From: Paracoccaceae bacterium | GTDB taxonomy: Bacteria; Pseudomonadota; Alphaproteobacteria; Rhodobacterales; Rhodobacteraceae | Length of the DNA: 10,500 bases | Assembly: GCA_026709725.1 (NCBI GenBank) | Contig: JAPOSK010000154.1 | Coordinates: forward strand, 1-10,500 | Reading direction: 5' to 3' | In this document: one piece after another, positions 1-9,211 of the stretch | Layout: each line of letters opens with the position of its first letter | Numbering within the stretch: position 1 is the stretch's first letter | Made by a program: the position numbers and the translations under genes | The notes under the pieces: model-generated | Databases searched by the model: none | What the model was told of the DNA's origin: nothing | The model's input: only the letters and a program-made list of their open reading frames with translations

Positions 1-221
1 CGATGGCCGCCGACACCGATGGCATTGATGGTATTGAGGAGATTGCAGGCGCAATCATTGGCCCGGAGACACTGGCACGGGCACGGAGTCTGGGTCTGTC
101 TGCACACTCCTGCCTTGAAAGAAATGATGCCCATACCTTCTTCGAGGCTCTTGGAGACCAGATCGTGACAGGCCCCACATTGACCAACGTCAATGACTTC
201 CGCGCAATTCTCATTGCGTGA
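1..221 (+). CDS. gckA: Glycerate 2-kinase (MOFRL family), C-terminal fragment
   Basis: This is the last 73 or so codons of a gene that begins left of the window; bases 1-2 finish a codon and the readable frame starts at base 3. The peptide contains AADTDGIDG near its start, then NDAHTFFEALGD and VTGPTLTNVNDFRAILI at the end. These are hallmarks of the MOFRL domain of glycerate 2-kinases, which are often annotated TtuD or hydroxypyruvate reductase. Family knowledge: the enzyme is cytoplasmic and phosphorylates D-glycerate with ATP, usually giving 2-phosphoglycerate. The next gene, eno, uses 2-phosphoglycerate, which supports the assignment. The TGA stop is at 219-221. The segment after GIDG reads IEEIAGA where relatives commonly have TED-AGA, a mild divergence. 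The methionine at base 3 is internal, not a start. The symbol gckA is by analogy with methylotroph glycerate kinase; ttuD is an equally used name. Confidence 0.88.
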   Translation, partial: MAADTDGIDGIEEIAGAIIGPETLARARSLGLSAHSCLERNDAHTFFEALGDQIVTGPTLTNVNDFRAILIA

Positions 222-340
222 TTCGCTGTGTGTGTCGGAGGGACCGGAAATGGCTGCATTCGAAGATGTTGCGCGGTGAAGACGGCAGGCTGCGTGTCAG
301 AACCGGCATGCAACCGGACATTCATGCACATCAGCGCCGG

Positions 341-357
341 AGGCGGCCACACCGCCT
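341..357. other. Small GC-rich hairpin downstream of glycerate kinase
   Basis: AGGCGG (341-346) and CCGCCT (352-357) are perfect complements separated by CCACA. The stem is stable for its length. No run of T follows it and it lies about 120 bp past the glycerate kinase stop, so it does not meet the form of an intrinsic terminator. It could be a weak attenuating structure or chance in GC-rich DNA. Confidence 0.3.
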
Positions 358-384
358 GTCCAATCGTCCTGAAACCGGAATGTC

Positions 385-406
385 ATGTATCCGGAACAGG
401 ATACAT
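385..406. promoter_or_regulatory. Candidate operator: perfect 8-bp inverted repeat upstream of eno
   Basis: ATGTATCC (385-392) is followed by a 6-base spacer (393-398) and its exact reverse complement GGATACAT (399-406). A 22-bp dyad of this form, about 110 bp upstream of the enolase start in an otherwise empty gap, is typical of a binding site for a dimeric repressor or activator. No T run follows, so it is unlikely to be a terminator. I do not recognise it as the site of a named regulator. Confidence 0.45.
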
Positions 407-418
407 CCCGAACAGGAT
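389..418. repeat. Two 14-bp direct repeats, 16-bp period
   Basis: ATCCGGAACAGGAT (389-402) is repeated as ATCCCGAACAGGAT (405-418), 13 of 14 bases identical. The first copy spans most of the inverted repeat at 385-406; the second lies just downstream and lacks a partner arm of its own. The arrangement could be a tandem pair of protein sites or a small local duplication. Confidence 0.55.
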
Positions 419-476
419 GGGCGGCCCGCTTGATGAGGCCAAACCGACACGCCCGGAACGGTTCATCCGACCGTAA

Positions 477-1790
<1,314 letters not shown>

Positions 1791-1825
1791 CAGTCGAACG
1801 GAATGCGATCAGCGGCAACGGGGAC

Positions 1826-4231
1826 ATGATGGATCAGGGGCCAGCAGCCGGATTTGATCATCCTGATGAGGCGGTGTTCTCAGATGCGATCCTGCAGCAT
1901 CTGCAAAAGTCTCTGGGGAAGGATCAGGACCATGCAACGCATTATGACTGGCGAATGGCACTGTCGCTGGCTCTGCGTGATCTGGTGGTGGAGCGATGGT
2001 TTGCGTCAACACGTGCAACCGACAAAGCCGGTGCGAAGCGGGTCTATTACCTGTCAATGGAATTTCTTGTCGGTCGATTGAACAGGGATGTCGCGGAAAA
2101 CCTTGGCATCGCCCTCACCGCTCGCAATGCCATGAAGGCGCTTGGTCAGGACTACGACACCATACTTGAGGACGAACCGGATGCCGCGCTGGGAAATGGT
2201 GGCCTTGGCCGATTGGCGGCGTGTTTTCTGGACAGTCTTTCAACCCTGGCGGTCCCGGCATATGGCTATGGTATCCGCTATGAACACGGACTTTTCGAGC
2301 AGGACTTTGACAATGGGATCCAGATTGAAAAGGCGGAAGTCTGGCTTGAACAGCGCCATGCCTGGGAGTTCGAGCGTCCGGAGGTGTCCTACCCTGTTGG
2401 CTATGGCGGGTCCGTTGCAGTCGTTGAGGGGCGGTCTGTCTGGAATCCGGCAAACACCATCATTGCCACAGCCTACGACACCCCGATTGTCGGATGGGAG
2501 GGCAGATGGGCCAACACATTGCGGCTTTGGTCGGCGCGACCGACGATCCTGTTTGATTTGGAGTGCTTCAATCGGGGTGACTATCTGGCAGCGAACGCTC
2601 CGGAGAGTCTTGCCCGCACAATTTCGCGCGTTCTCTATCCGGATGACACGACAGATCGTGGCAAGGAACTTCGGCTGCAGCAGGAATACTTCTTTACGTC
2701 AGCCTCATTGCAGGATGTGTTGAGACGCGCTGTCTCGAAGGGCAACACACTTGAAAACCTGGCTGATTTTGCCGCCATTCATCTCAATGATACGCATCCG
2801 GCGATCGCCGGACCTGAGCTCGTTCGCCTTCTGGTTGACCTGAACGGTCTGGAGATGGGGAGAGCGATCAAGATCGCCCGCAACTGTCTGACATTTACCA
2901 ATCATACACTTCTGCCCGAGGCTCTGGAACGGTGGTCGCTCGATCTTTTTTCCCGCGTCCTGCCGCGTCATATCCAGATCATTGAAGACATTGAACGGGA
3001 TCATGGCAACCGCAGTGGTGGCGCTGCGCGGATTGTCGAGAATGGCCAGGTCAGGATGGGTGAACTGGCGTTTGTGATGGCCCATCGGGTCAACGGCGTC
3101 TCGACGCTGCACACGAGTCTTCTCAGACAGACAGTGTTCGCGGATTTGCATCGAACATATCCCGACAGGATTGTCAACCGGACCAACGGAATCACGCCAC
3201 GGCGCTGGCTTTCCTCATGCAATGCCCCGCTCCGTGATCTTGTCAATGAGACGATTGGCACGGGATGGCATGCCGATCTGGAGCATCTGGCCGCACTCCG
3301 CCCCCATGTCGGCGATGCAGCGTTCCGTGAGCGATTCCGGGCAGCCAAACGGCAGAACAAGCAACGGTTTGCCAACTGGTTCAGGGACCGCGACGGCCTC
3401 TCGATTGACCCGGATGCGATGTTTGATGTTCAGATCAAGCGCATTCACGAATACAAGCGCCAGCTCATGAACATTCTGGAGACCATTGCGCTCTGGAATG
3501 AGATCAGGGATGCGCCGAACAGCGACTGGATCCCGCGTGTCAAGATCTTTGGCGGCAAGGCGGCACCCGGATATGCCATGGCCAAGCTGATTATCCGTCT
3601 GATCAATGATGTCGCGGCGACGATCAACACCGACATGACCACGGGTGCGTTGCTGCAGGTCATCTATCCCGCGAATTACAATGTCTCCATGGCTGAATTG
3701 CTGATTCCCGCCTCGGATCTCTCTGAACAGATCTCAACAGCAGGCATGGAGGCTTCAGGCACCGGCAACATGAAACTCTCGTTGAATGGCAGCCCGACAA
3801 TTGGGACGCTGGATGGCGCAAATGTCGAAATCCGGGACCATGTCGGGGCAGAAAACTTTTTTCTCTTTGGTCTGACAGCAAACGAGGCGATGGAACAGCG
3901 TCAGCTGACGGGATATGCGCACAAGGCCATCAACAGGAGCCCGCGCCTCAAACGTGTCCTCGACCAGATCGCCGGCGGCATTTTCTCGGATGGTGACAGG
4001 GACCGCTATGCCGGGCTGCTCGGAGCGCTGTACGACCATGACCATTTTCTGGTGACCTGTGATTTTGACAGCTATTTCGGGACACAGCGCACAGTCGATC
4101 ACGCTTTCCGGGATTCGGATGGCTGGACCCGAATGGCTGCGCTGAACACTGCGGGCATGGGCTGGTTTTCATCCGACCGGACAATTCGGGAATATGCAGG
4201 GGACATCTGGGGCGCATCGTCACTGCTGTGA
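1826..4231 (+). CDS. glgP: Glycogen phosphorylase (GT35)
   Basis: This encodes an 801-residue phosphorylase that releases glucose-1-phosphate from the non-reducing ends of glycogen using phosphate and PLP. Visible family blocks include YDWRMALSLALRD and RVYYLSMEFLVGR near the N-terminus. The glycine loop GNGGLGRLAACF starts at residue 123. Further on are LNDTHPAIAGPELVRLL, TNHTLLPEALERW, NGITPRRWL and KRIHEYKRQ (538-546, with the Arg and Lys that hold substrate and PLP phosphates). The PLP site is EASGTGNMK with Lys650, followed by TIGTLDGANVEI. The open frame extends back to 1502 inside eno, but that part does not resemble GlgP. The tandem ATGs at 1826 and 1829, preceded by GGGG at 1820-1823, are the credible starts; 1829 has the better spacing. 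The usual NGALTIG reads NGSPTIG here, an unusual proline. It could in principle be a maltodextrin phosphorylase, but the glg neighbours favour glycogen. Confidence 0.97.
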   Translation: MMDQGPAAGFDHPDEAVFSDAILQHLQKSLGKDQDHATHYDWRMALSLALRDLVVERWFASTRATDKAGAKRVYYLSMEFLVGRLNRDVAENLGIALTARNAMKALGQDYDTILEDEPDAALGNGGLGRLAACFLDSLSTLAVPAYGYGIRYEHGLFEQDFDNGIQIEKAEVWLEQRHAWEFERPEVSYPVGYGGSVAVVEGRSVWNPANTIIATAYDTPIVGWEGRWANTLRLWSARPTILFDLECFNRGDYLAANAPESLARTISRVLYPDDTTDRGKELRLQQEYFFTSASLQDVLRRAVSKGNTLENLADFAAIHLNDTHPAIAGPELVRLLVDLNGLEMGRAIKIARNCLTFTNHTLLPEALERWSLDLFSRVLPRHIQIIEDIERDHGNRSGGAARIVENGQVRMGELAFVMAHRVNGVSTLHTSLLRQTVFADLHRTYPDRIVNRTNGITPRRWLSSCNAPLRDLVNETIGTGWHADLEHLAALRPHVGDAAFRERFRAAKRQNKQRFANWFRDRDGLSIDPDAMFDVQIKRIHEYKRQLMNILETIALWNEIRDAPNSDWIPRVKIFGGKAAPGYAMAKLIIRLINDVAATINTDMTTGALLQVIYPANYNVSMAELLIPASDLSEQISTAGMEASGTGNMKLSLNGSPTIGTLDGANVEIRDHVGAENFFLFGLTANEAMEQRQLTGYAHKAINRSPRLKRVLDQIAGGIFSDGDRDRYAGLLGALYDHDHFLVTCDFDSYFGTQRTVDHAFRDSDGWTRMAALNTAGMGWFSSDRTIREYAGDIWGASSLL

Positions 4232-4268
4232 GCCCTGACCCAACACTGTCTCTGCGGGATTTTGGAAC

Positions 4269-6467
4269 ATGATATCGCTCGAAGACGCACACAGGATCGT
4301 GAACGGAACGCATCAGGATCCGTTCTCGGTGCTGGGTCTGCATGCCGTGGATGGCATTCAGACGATCCGGGTCCATGCACCCGACGCAACCGGTGTTGAG
4401 GTTCTGGATGCAAAAACGGGACGGTGCATTCTGGCCCTCAAGGCGGTCCCGGAGACACCGGGGATGTTTGTCGGGCAGGCCGGGCGGCGAAAAAAACCGT
4501 TTGCCTATCAGCTCCGGATTGCACGAAATGATGATGTCCGGATCACCGATGACCCCTACCGTTACGGAACGGTCCTGGGCGCACTGGACGAGCATCTGAT
4601 CGGTGAAGGCGCGCATCTGAATCTCTGGCGCGTACTGGGTGCACATCTCATGACACATGAAGGGACCGCAGGGACCCATTTTGCAGTCTGGGCACCCAGC
4701 GCAACGCGTGTTTCCGTCGTCGGGGACTTCAATGACTGGGACGGCCGTCGCCATGTCATGCGCAAGCGGGGCCGGACGGGTGTCTGGGAGATTTTTCTCC
4801 CCGGCATCGGAGATGGTGCAGTCTACAAATACGAAATTCTTGGACCCGATGGCCATCTGCTGCCGCAAAAAGCCGACCCGTTCGGGTTCGGAGCGGAACA
4901 TCCTCCAAAAACCGCATCAATCGTCCGGCGGCTGGACACGCTGGCGAAGAGTGCGGACTCCTGGAGCACAGGCAGGGCGGCACGGCAACGCATCGACCAG
5001 CCCATCTCGATCTACGAGGTGCATCTCGGCTCATGGCGCCGCGTGCCGGAAGACGGCAATCGACCGCTCTCCTATCTGGAGCATGCCGCACAGCTTGTCC
5101 CCTATGCAAAAGACATGGGGTTTACGCATATTGAGTTGATGCCTGTCTCCGAGTTTCCGTTTGATGGCTCCTGGGGATACCAGCCCGTCGGCCTGTACGC
5201 CCCCACGATTCGATACGGAACACCCGATGAGTTCCGCACACTGATTGACACGTGTCATGCGGCTGAACTCGGTGTCATTCTGGACTGGGTTCCGGGGCAT
5301 TTTCCAACAGATCCGCACGGATTGGGCCGTTTTGACGGCACGGCACTCTTTGAGCATCAGGATCCCCGTGAAGGTTTTCATCCGGACTGGAATACGCTTG
5401 TCTACAACTATGGCCGCCGTGAAGTGTCGAACTACCTTATTGCAAACGCGCTCTATTGGCTGAAGGAATACCGGATCGACGCCCTGCGCGTCGATGCCGT
5501 GGCCTCAATGCTCTACCGTGATTATTCCCGAAAGGACGGCGAGTGGATTCCCAACAGGCATGGCGGGCGTGAAAATCTTGAAGCGATCACGTTTTTGCAA
5601 CGCACCAACACGGCCGCATATGGCGAGAGTCCGGGCATCATGATGATTGCGGAGGAATCAACCGCATTCCCGGGCGTGAGCAAACCCGTCGAACACGGTG
5701 GTCTTGGCTTCGGCTTCAAATGGAACATGGGCTGGATGAATGACACCCTGTCCTATATGGGCGAGGATCCGGTTCACCGCAAATATCACCACACGAGGAT
5801 GACCTTCGGGCTGCACTACGCCTTCTCCGAGAATTTCATCCTGCCGATCAGCCATGATGAGGTCGTGCATGGCAAGGGATCGATGCTCGACAGGATGCCC
5901 GGCGATGGGCCGGGCAAATTTGCCAATCTGAGAGCCTATTATGGTTTCATGTGGGGACACCCGGGGAAAAAATTGCTCTTCATGGGTTGCGAATTTGCCC
6001 AGGGCACCGAGTGGAATCATGATACGTCGCTCGATTGGCACCTGCTCCGCAACCCCCTGCACAAAGGCATGCAGACCCTGGTCCGCGATCTCAATCATCT
6101 CTACAGGACCACGCCCAGTCTCTATCAGCGTGACTGCAAATCCGAAGGATTCCTGTGGGTCGAGGAGGGAGCAGCCGATGAATCGATCTTCGCCTGGATT
6201 CGGCGGGGCGCGGAAGGAAGTGCGCCTGTTCTGGTCGTCTGCAACATGACGCCTGTCGAGCGGCACCGGCGGATCGGGATCCCCGCGCCGGGTTACTGGG
6301 CCGAATGCCTCAACACCGACGCGGCCATCTACGGCGGCGGTAATCGTGGCAATGCAGGGGGCGCTCAGAGCGAACCGGTCGCAGCATCGGGGTTCATGCA
6401 CTCCCTCAACCTGGCCCTGCCGCCCCTGACGACGTTGCTTTTTCGCCTGGACACCGATGCGGAATGA
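4269..6467 (+). CDS. glgB: 1,4-alpha-glucan branching enzyme (GH13)
   Basis: This encodes a 732-residue branching enzyme, normal family length, which cuts an alpha-1,4 chain and re-attaches it by an alpha-1,6 link. It has the N1 domain seen in long-form GlgB ([10 protein letters not shown], about residues 16-25). A CBM48 domain follows from about residue 135 ([23 protein letters not shown]). The GH13 barrel then shows region [11 protein letters not shown], region [13 protein letters not shown] with nucleophile Asp409, region III MIAEEST with acid/base Glu462, and region [14 protein letters not shown] with Asp530. These sit exactly four residues after the E. coli positions. The C-terminal beta domain ends in [12 protein letters not shown]. 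The ATG at 4269 lies 37 bp after the glgP stop; the ribosome site is weak (GGGA at 4256-4259). The reading end is close to the glgC start, as in a coupled operon. No lesion is seen. Confidence 0.98.
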   Translation: MISLEDAHRIVNGTHQDPFSVLGLHAVDGIQTIRVHAPDATGVEVLDAKTGRCILALKAVPETPGMFVGQAGRRKKPFAYQLRIARNDDVRITDDPYRYGTVLGALDEHLIGEGAHLNLWRVLGAHLMTHEGTAGTHFAVWAPSATRVSVVGDFNDWDGRRHVMRKRGRTGVWEIFLPGIGDGAVYKYEILGPDGHLLPQKADPFGFGAEHPPKTASIVRRLDTLAKSADSWSTGRAARQRIDQPISIYEVHLGSWRRVPEDGNRPLSYLEHAAQLVPYAKDMGFTHIELMPVSEFPFDGSWGYQPVGLYAPTIRYGTPDEFRTLIDTCHAAELGVILDWVPGHFPTDPHGLGRFDGTALFEHQDPREGFHPDWNTLVYNYGRREVSNYLIANALYWLKEYRIDALRVDAVASMLYRDYSRKDGEWIPNRHGGRENLEAITFLQRTNTAAYGESPGIMMIAEESTAFPGVSKPVEHGGLGFGFKWNMGWMNDTLSYMGEDPVHRKYHHTRMTFGLHYAFSENFILPISHDEVVHGKGSMLDRMPGDGPGKFANLRAYYGFMWGHPGKKLLFMGCEFAQGTEWNHDTSLDWHLLRNPLHKGMQTLVRDLNHLYRTTPSLYQRDCKSEGFLWVEEGAADESIFAWIRRGAEGSAPVLVVCNMTPVERHRRIGIPAPGYWAECLNTDAAIYGGGNRGNAGGAQSEPVAASGFMHSLNLALPPLTTLLFRLDTDAE

Positions 6468-6485
6468 CCGTCAGCACTGCGAGAT

Positions 6486-6491
6486 GGGGGA
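6486..6491 (+). promoter_or_regulatory. Ribosome binding site that selects the glgC start
   Basis: GGGGGA at 6486-6491 lies 4 bases before the ATG at 6496. Two earlier in-frame ATGs (6457, overlapping the end of glgB, and 6484) lack a comparable site, so 6496 is preferred. Confidence 0.5.
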
Positions 6492-6495
6492 CACG

Positions 6496-7755
6496 ATGGA
6501 CCTGAATACACTGAAACTTGCCCGGAAATCCATGGCCTTTGTGCTGGCGGGGGGTCGCGGCAGCAGACTGCACGAACTGACGGACCGGCGGGGCCAAGCC
6601 GGAATGTTTTTTGCCGGCAAGAGCCGGATCATCGATTTTCCACTGTCCAATGCCGTCAATTCCGGGATTCGGCGGATTGGCGTTGCCACCCAGTACAAGG
6701 CGCACTCGCTCATTCGACATTTGCAGCGGGGTTGGAGTTTCTTCAGGGCGGAACGCAATGAATCGCTCGATATCCTGCCGGCATCCCAGCAGATGAATGA
6801 TGAAAACTGGTACAAGGGTACCGCTGATGCCGTCATGCAGAACGCCGGGATCATCCGGAGTTATGATGCGGAATACATCATCATCCTGGCCGGTGACCAC
6901 ATCTACAAGCAGGACTACTCGATGATGATCGCCCAGCACGTCAGCAGTGGAGCGGATGTGACAGTGGGCTGCATTGAGGTCCCGCGCATGGAGGCTTCAG
7001 GGTTTGGTGTCATGAAAGTCGATACCGGGGATCGCATCCTTGACTTCATTGAAAAACCGACGAACCCGCCCGCCATGCCCGGACACCCTGACAGGGCATT
7101 GGCAAGTATGGGAATCTATGTCTTCAGGACCGGATATCTGCTGAGCAGGCTTGAGGAGCTGGCAACAGAATCAGGCTATGGTCATGATTTCGGCCGTGAT
7201 GTCATCCCGGGGATCGTTGCACACGGGACAGCCGTGGCACATCCGTTCAGCCGCTCCTGCATTCGCTCATCCGCCGAAGTCAGGGCCTATTGGCGCGACG
7301 TCGGGACAGTCGATGCCTTCTGGCAGGCGAATATTGATCTGACCGATTTCGAACCCGAACTTGATATCTATGATCGGGCATGGCCCATCTGGACATATTC
7401 GGAGCTGATGCCGCCAGCCAAGTTCATCCACAATGAGGACGGCCGACGGGGGCAGGCAATTTCCTCAATGGTATCAGGGGGATGCATCATCTCGGGATCG
7501 AGTCTGGAACGCTGTCTGCTCTTCACAGGCGTCAGAACGCACTCCTATTCGCAGCTTGAAGGGGTCGTTGCGATGCCGCATGTCGTCATCAACCGCAATG
7601 CCCGCATCAAAAATGCTGTGATTGACCGTGGTGTCGTCATTCCGGACGGGCTGGTGATCGGTGAGGATCCGGTGCTGGACGCAAAGCGGTTCCGCCGATC
7701 TGACAATGGCATCTGTCTGATTACCCAACCCATGATCGATAAACTGGGCAAATGA
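6496..7755 (+). CDS. glgC: Glucose-1-phosphate adenylyltransferase, with altered RAKPA signature
   Basis: From the ATG at 6496 this encodes 419 residues, normal for the family. The enzyme makes ADP-glucose and diphosphate from ATP and glucose-1-phosphate, the committed step of glycogen synthesis. Visible motifs are the nucleotide loop LAGGRGSRL (Arg24 = E. coli Arg32), [37 protein letters not shown] with catalytic Asp134 (= Asp142), FIEKPTNPP with glucose-1-phosphate-binding Lys187 (= Lys195), ASMGIYVF and PYWRDVGT-like AYWRDVGT. The C-terminal beta-helix ends [12 protein letters not shown]. One segment is abnormal: after LTDRR the family has AKPA, whereas this protein has GQAG (33-36), then normal MFFAGK. 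Gln34 replaces the conserved lysine (E. coli Lys42). The shifted frame still spells Ala-Lys-Pro. Activity is therefore uncertain. Alternative starts at 6457 or 6484 would add 13 or 4 residues. Confidence 0.95.
   Translation: MDLNTLKLARKSMAFVLAGGRGSRLHELTDRRGQAGMFFAGKSRIIDFPLSNAVNSGIRRIGVATQYKAHSLIRHLQRGWSFFRAERNESLDILPASQQMNDENWYKGTADAVMQNAGIIRSYDAEYIIILAGDHIYKQDYSMMIAQHVSSGADVTVGCIEVPRMEASGFGVMKVDTGDRILDFIEKPTNPPAMPGHPDRALASMGIYVFRTGYLLSRLEELATESGYGHDFGRDVIPGIVAHGTAVAHPFSRSCIRSSAEVRAYWRDVGTVDAFWQANIDLTDFEPELDIYDRAWPIWTYSELMPPAKFIHNEDGRRGQAISSMVSGGCIISGSSLERCLLFTGVRTHSYSQLEGVVAMPHVVINRNARIKNAVIDRGVVIPDGLVIGEDPVLDAKRFRRSDNGICLITQPMIDKLGK
6590..6603 (+). other. Apparent compensated frameshift inside glgC
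   Basis: The G run at 6590-6593 appears one base too long. From 6593 the triplets GCC AAG CCG spell the expected Ala-Lys-Pro but are read one base early as GGC CAA GCC. A base then appears to be missing at about 6602-6603, where GA stands before the in-frame ATG at 6604 instead of a full alanine codon. The net length is unchanged, so the gene stays open while four residues are altered. Confidence 0.75.
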
Positions 7756-7756
7756 T

Positions 7757-9193
7757 TTGAAAATCCTGTTCGTTGCCTCCGAATGTGCTCCGTTTGTCAA
7801 AACGGGAGGACTGGCCGATGTCATTGGTGCCCTACCCAGGGCTCTGGCTGCCGCTGGCGTCAATGTCCGGGTTCTCATTCCCGCCTACCCCGGGTTGCGG
7901 GCACTTGCGGGACGCGCCACATCTGTCATGACATTCGATGATCTCTCCGGCGGACGGGCCAGGATCCGCATTCTCCACACCGAGGGTCTTGAACTGATGC
8001 TCCTTGATGCACCCCGGCATTTTGACCGCGCCGGAACACCCTATCTGGGACCGGATGGGAAAGACTGGCCCGACAATGATCGGCGTTTTGCGGCCCTGAG
8101 CCTGGCAGCGGCCAAACTTGCGATGGAGGGTGCGGGCGGCTGGAGGCCGGACATCATCCATGTGCATGACTGGCAGACCGGACTGGTGCCGGCCTATCTC
8201 GCACAATCCGGGCGCATGACCCCGCCTGTGGTCATGACGATCCACAACATCGCGTTTCAGGGACTGTTCGATGCGTCGCGATTGCCGGAACTCAAGCTTG
8301 ATCACAAACTGTTTACCCCGGAGGGGTTTGAATATCACGGCAGGATCGGCTTTCTCAAGGCCGGTCTGGCCCTGTCAGACAAAATCACAACCGTCAGCCC
8401 GAACTATGCCCGCGAATTGCTCACACCCGATTTTGGAATGGGTCTGGAGGGGTTGTTGCGTGCCCGACAGAATGACCTGACCGGCATTGTGAACGGGATC
8501 GATGATGACCTCTGGAATCCGGAAACCGACCCGAATCTTGTTCGGAACTACTCGGCACGCTCGCTGAAACGCAAGGTGGCAAACAAGCGGGAGATTGAAG
8601 CACGGTTCGGGCTGCAGCGCAGCGATGGGCCACTCTTCTGCGTCATCAGCCGTCTGACATCGCAAAAGGGAATCGATGTGCTTCTGGACTGCCTGCCCGA
8701 TCTGGTTGGGCAGGGGGGGCGTCTGGCATTGCTTGGGACCGGTGAGAGTCATCTGGAAGCACGCTGTGTTGCAGCAGCGAAGCTGGATCCCGGGCGCATT
8801 GGCGTTATCATTGGGTATGATGAATCGCTCTCACACCTGTTGCAGGGGGGAAGTGACGCAATTCTGATTCCTTCACGGTTTGAACCCTGTGGCCTGACCC
8901 AGCTCTACGGGCTCCGCTATGGCACACTGCCGATCGTGTCACGGACTGGCGGACTGGCTGATACGGTCATTGATGCCAACGAGGCCGCCCTTGCCGCCGG
9001 TTGCGCCACGGGGTTTCAGTTCACTCCGGTCCATCCGACTGCCCTGGCCCCGTCAATCGCAAGGGCGTGTGCAATCTATCGGCAGGCGGATGTGTGGACC
9101 GCAATGGTGCGGCGGGCCATGCGGCATCCGGTCGGCTGGGGTCGATCCGCTAGAGCCTATCATCGCATCTACAGCAACCTGCCGGCGGCCTGA
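7757..9193 (+). CDS. glgA: Glycogen synthase (ADP-glucose, GT5)
   Basis: This encodes a 478-residue glucosyltransferase that adds glucose from ADP-glucose to the non-reducing end of alpha-1,4-glucan. The N-terminus, read from a TTG start, is the family standard with Lys15 in the KTGGLAD motif that binds ADP-glucose. HVHDWQTGL and TIHNIAFQG follow in the first Rossmann domain, and TVSPNYARE and GIVNGID at the junction. The second domain has ISRLTSQKG with Arg299 and Lys304 (E. coli 300 and 305), and PSRFEPCGLTQLYGLRYG with Glu376 (E. coli 377), then RTGGLADTV. TTG is chosen because a stop in this frame lies at 7733-7735, no ATG or GTG lies between, and the homology begins exactly there. The start is one base after the glgC stop, so translation is probably coupled. 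The ribosome site is weak (GGG at 7746-7748). No lesion is seen. Confidence 0.97.
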   Translation: MKILFVASECAPFVKTGGLADVIGALPRALAAAGVNVRVLIPAYPGLRALAGRATSVMTFDDLSGGRARIRILHTEGLELMLLDAPRHFDRAGTPYLGPDGKDWPDNDRRFAALSLAAAKLAMEGAGGWRPDIIHVHDWQTGLVPAYLAQSGRMTPPVVMTIHNIAFQGLFDASRLPELKLDHKLFTPEGFEYHGRIGFLKAGLALSDKITTVSPNYARELLTPDFGMGLEGLLRARQNDLTGIVNGIDDDLWNPETDPNLVRNYSARSLKRKVANKREIEARFGLQRSDGPLFCVISRLTSQKGIDVLLDCLPDLVGQGGRLALLGTGESHLEARCVAAAKLDPGRIGVIIGYDESLSHLLQGGSDAILIPSRFEPCGLTQLYGLRYGTLPIVSRTGGLADTVIDANEAALAAGCATGFQFTPVHPTALAPSIARACAIYRQADVWTAMVRRAMRHPVGWGRSARAYHRIYSNLPAA

Positions 9194-9211
9194 TCCAGGC
9201 ATGACATCGCA

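Noticed and set aside
3948..4901. Minus-strand open frame of 317 codons across the glgP-glgB junction.
   Set aside because: It lies opposite two genes with clear motifs and is rich in Arg, Pro and Cys. It is a composition shadow.
5658..6401. Minus-strand open frame of 247 codons opposite glgB.
   Set aside because: It mirrors the codon pattern of glgB and resembles no protein family I know.
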